From: Sindora glabra
Lineage: Eukaryota; Streptophyta; Magnoliopsida; Fabales; Fabaceae
DNA: 64,000 bases
Assembly: GCA_020226215.1 (NCBI GenBank)
Contig: CM035235.1
Location: 2,555,151-2,619,150 of the forward strand
Direction: 5' to 3'
How positions within the stretch are numbered: the first letter of the stretch is position 1; every line of letters starts with the position of its first letter. The translations under genes and the position numbers were made by a program. Below, in pieces: positions 61,913 to 64,000 of this stretch. A model generated the notes under the pieces. The model was not told where the DNA came from. It saw only the letters and a list, made by a program, of their open reading frames with translations, and made no database searches.

Positions 61913-63002
61913 GGTAGAGGTGACAAATGGATGGATATGGATGGGATCAAAAGTGGTTAAGTTATTATTAATCTATTTATTCATTTATAACCTAATATAA
62001 AATTTTAAATGAGTATAATTCTTAGATATATGATTAACCTGATCCATCCATTTCCTCATCAAATTATTATTATTTTATATTTTATCATTTTTATTGACAT
62101 TATTTTTTATCACTATTTTATAGTTATTGGTATTATTTTGAAACAAACTTATGCTTTCAAAATTTTTATTCTTTATTTTTATTTACTTTTTAAAATTATA
62201 GTTTTTTATCTTATTTTCTTAACATTAATTTTTAAAAAAATTTTAATATTAAATGTAGCTAATTAAATATTTTAATTTTAATATACATCAAATAAAATTT
62301 ATTTAATTTAAAATAAACATTACTATAAAATTAAAAAAAATTCAAAACTATGAATTATATGTATTCTTTTACAGTAATAAATTGTACTTTAAAAATTACA
62401 TATATATCAACAATCATATTTCAATTTATAAAGTATTACTTGAAAAATAAAAATTGCCCTTGTTGGTGTGTTGATATTTATAAAGTATAGCTAAAAATTC
62501 AACATATAGTTATATGGTATATTATATGTGACATATAAAATTATAAGATTTTTTATTTGAAAATTAAAAAAGGTAACTTTGTGATTATTTTTAATTTTTA
62601 AAAGTAAAAATAATAAATTATTATAAATTTTAGTACAGAAGACTAGATTTGATTTTACTTTTTTATAAAAGAAATTGATATTATCACGTATATAATAATA
62701 TTATAATATTTTATTTTAAATAATTAATTTTAAATATATTTAAATTATATTAAATTTTTAAAAATATTTTATTATAATATTTTTTTATTTTATAATATTA
62801 ATTTATACAATGTACAAATATATTTTTTATAAATATAAATAGATAAATGATTATTCATGAGTTGACTTAATATGACCCTCATTTTAATGGATCAATAATG
62901 ACCCAATTTATATTTACCCTAAAGTTAAAATGAATAGATATGGATGAGTCAAAATAAGAATGAATATAGATGGATAAATGAATATGCGTCAAGATTATCA
63001 AG
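61913..63002. mobile_element. hAT-like insertion of about 1.09 kb
   Basis: The insert begins TAGGGTAGAGGTGACAAATG and contains internal GGATGGATATGGATGG and, near the other end, GATATGGATGAGTC and GATGGATAAATGAATATG. The flanks TTATAGTA and GTTTAGTA are a weak 8-bp match. Copies 1 and 2 read straight through (TATAGTAAAGAGCATC). The ORF 62009-62266 inside is Ile/Phe-rich low-complexity sequence. Confidence 0.5.
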
Positions 63003-63265
63003 TTTAGTAAAGGGCATCTTTTTAAAAATTAAAAGAAGAAAAAAAAAAAGAGGGCCGCTTTAAACTTGAGAGAACTGCATGCAGGGTATTTTTACATTTT
63101 TGTGTATTTTTTTATACTTAGTACTTTGTGTGTTGTGGACCCATTTGTAGTATTTGTTATACTCATTTTTTCTGCGCTCAAATAGAAAAGATGGGTTGAA
63201 GTTGTTGTTGGTGTGTGATGAATTTCTCACAGTACAGAGCATACACAGCTGGAAATTAAAAGTCA

Positions 63266-64000
63266 AGCCTCGTGGTTTTTCAGCGTTCCAACTAGTGGTC
63301 CAAAAATCAATGTCTGCCTCTAAATTGGGACATTTAGAATTCACATTCAGCTTACCATTAAATAGGTGTGTGAAATGAATTCTAGTTCATGCATCCCTCG
63401 CAAACTCTACCTATTTTGATGAATTTAAATTATTTAAAATTAAATTCATTCATTTCATAAGTAATATGAATTGGAAAGATGTGGATCCCTTCACAAACTC
63501 ACAATTAAAATTTATAATTTTTAGCAGATTTAAACATTTAAAATTTAGTTTTTTTTTTCGAATAATACAAATTGGTTCACATCTAATTGATCTACTTATT
63601 TTACACTTTTAACATTAAATCCATGAGATTGGAGAATTGAATGGAGGAAGTGTACTTTCTTTATTCCTTGTTTTTTTGTTGTATTTAAAAAAATTATTTT
63701 CTATTTATTATTTTAAAGATTCAATGAAATATTAAATTATTTTTTTAATTTTACCCTTCTTTTCACTACTAAATGCATCATTATTTTATAGATTCATCTT
63801 ACAATATCTCAATAAATTTATTTCATCATATTTTTTATTCATTTTCAATTGTTTAGGACTTTGTGCATAAATTAAAAAATGGAGTAAATTTTCATTTTAA
63901 ATTGAAAGGTAGTTTTCAAAAGTTTGGTAAAAATAAACATAATAAATTACTTTCTTAATCTCTATGAAAATGATTAAATGTTATGGATAATAAAGGATTG
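63266..64000. other. Duplicated spacer, end of window
   Basis: Counterpart of 42477-43167. The window ends about 80 bases before the position where the MAGF ORF would start in this copy. Confidence 0.6.

Larger units (their letters stand above)
59500..63265. mobile_element. Long-TIR element, copy 3, carrying three further insertions
   Basis: The left arm (GGACAGTACCACACAATG...) and right arm (...GGAAATTAAAAGTC) match copies 1 and 2. The interior is swollen by inserts at 59709-60300, about 60600-61075 and about 61913-63002. The ORFs at 59447-59689 (minus) and 63060-63378 (both strands) lie in the arms and are not genes. Confidence 0.55.
52381..64000 (+). repeat. Segmental duplication, copy 3 (runs off the window)
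   Basis: Collinear with 31909-43167. It lacks the 2.74 kb Sirevirus-type LTR and the long (TA)n tract, and carries its own extra insertions at about 57060-57470, 58197-58654, 59709-60300, about 60600-61075 and about 61913-63002. Confidence 0.85.

Noticed and set aside
62009..62266. 85-codon Ile/Phe-rich ORF that could be read as a membrane protein
   Set aside because: It lies in an AT-rich transposon interior; composition follows base content and no membrane family is recognisable.

Overview
The window looks like nuclear DNA of a flowering plant, most likely a eudicot. It is strongly AT-rich by eye, has no operons or ribosome-binding sites, and is packed with plant transposon families: CACTA, Ty1/copia including a Sirevirus-type LTR, probable Ty3/gypsy, hAT-like non-autonomous elements, MITEs and TA/TAA microsatellites. 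The species cannot be named from the sequence. I recognise no rRNA, tRNA, CRISPR array or organellar insert.

Layout. 1-3756 is the 5' part of a CACTA (En/Spm) transposon transcribed on the minus strand. Its transposase gene carries several in-frame stops, and its promoter end carries palindromic GCGACGA subterminal repeats. 3757-8700 is decayed intergenic DNA ending in a copia 3' end with its LTR. 8699-11565 is a 1.44 kb direct tandem duplication, each half holding a hAT-like insert. 11566-19740 is gene-poor, with one weak candidate exon near 17.2 kb and a 223-bp tandem repeat. The only convincing gene is a one-exon gene for a 75-residue basic protein at 20015-20242 (minus), with TATA box, clean leader, poly(A) signal and two AC-type MYB motifs upstream. 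20703-31326 is intergenic, with microsatellites and MITE-like inverted repeats.

From about 31.3 kb to the end the window is one nested repeat landscape. A segment of about 13.6 kb (31909-45523) recurs as a partial copy (47590-52380) and as a second long copy (52381-64000, running off the window). The last two meet at a junction that fuses copia gag to the middle of a gypsy-like LTR. Because copies can be compared, several younger events can be dated relative to the duplication: a 2.74 kb Sirevirus-type solo LTR with CATTG target duplications in copy 1 only; a copia-type solo LTR and a 592-bp hAT element with an exact 8-bp target duplication in copy 3 only; and a 160-bp inversion in copy 1. 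Each copy also carries an element with long terminal inverted repeats, and the two long copies carry a foldback of about 830 bp.

I see no new multi-gene system. What deserves attention is the repeat architecture, the foldback elements, a small conserved ORF beginning MA(G/S)FVQSS in two copies, and the isolated small gene near 20 kb.
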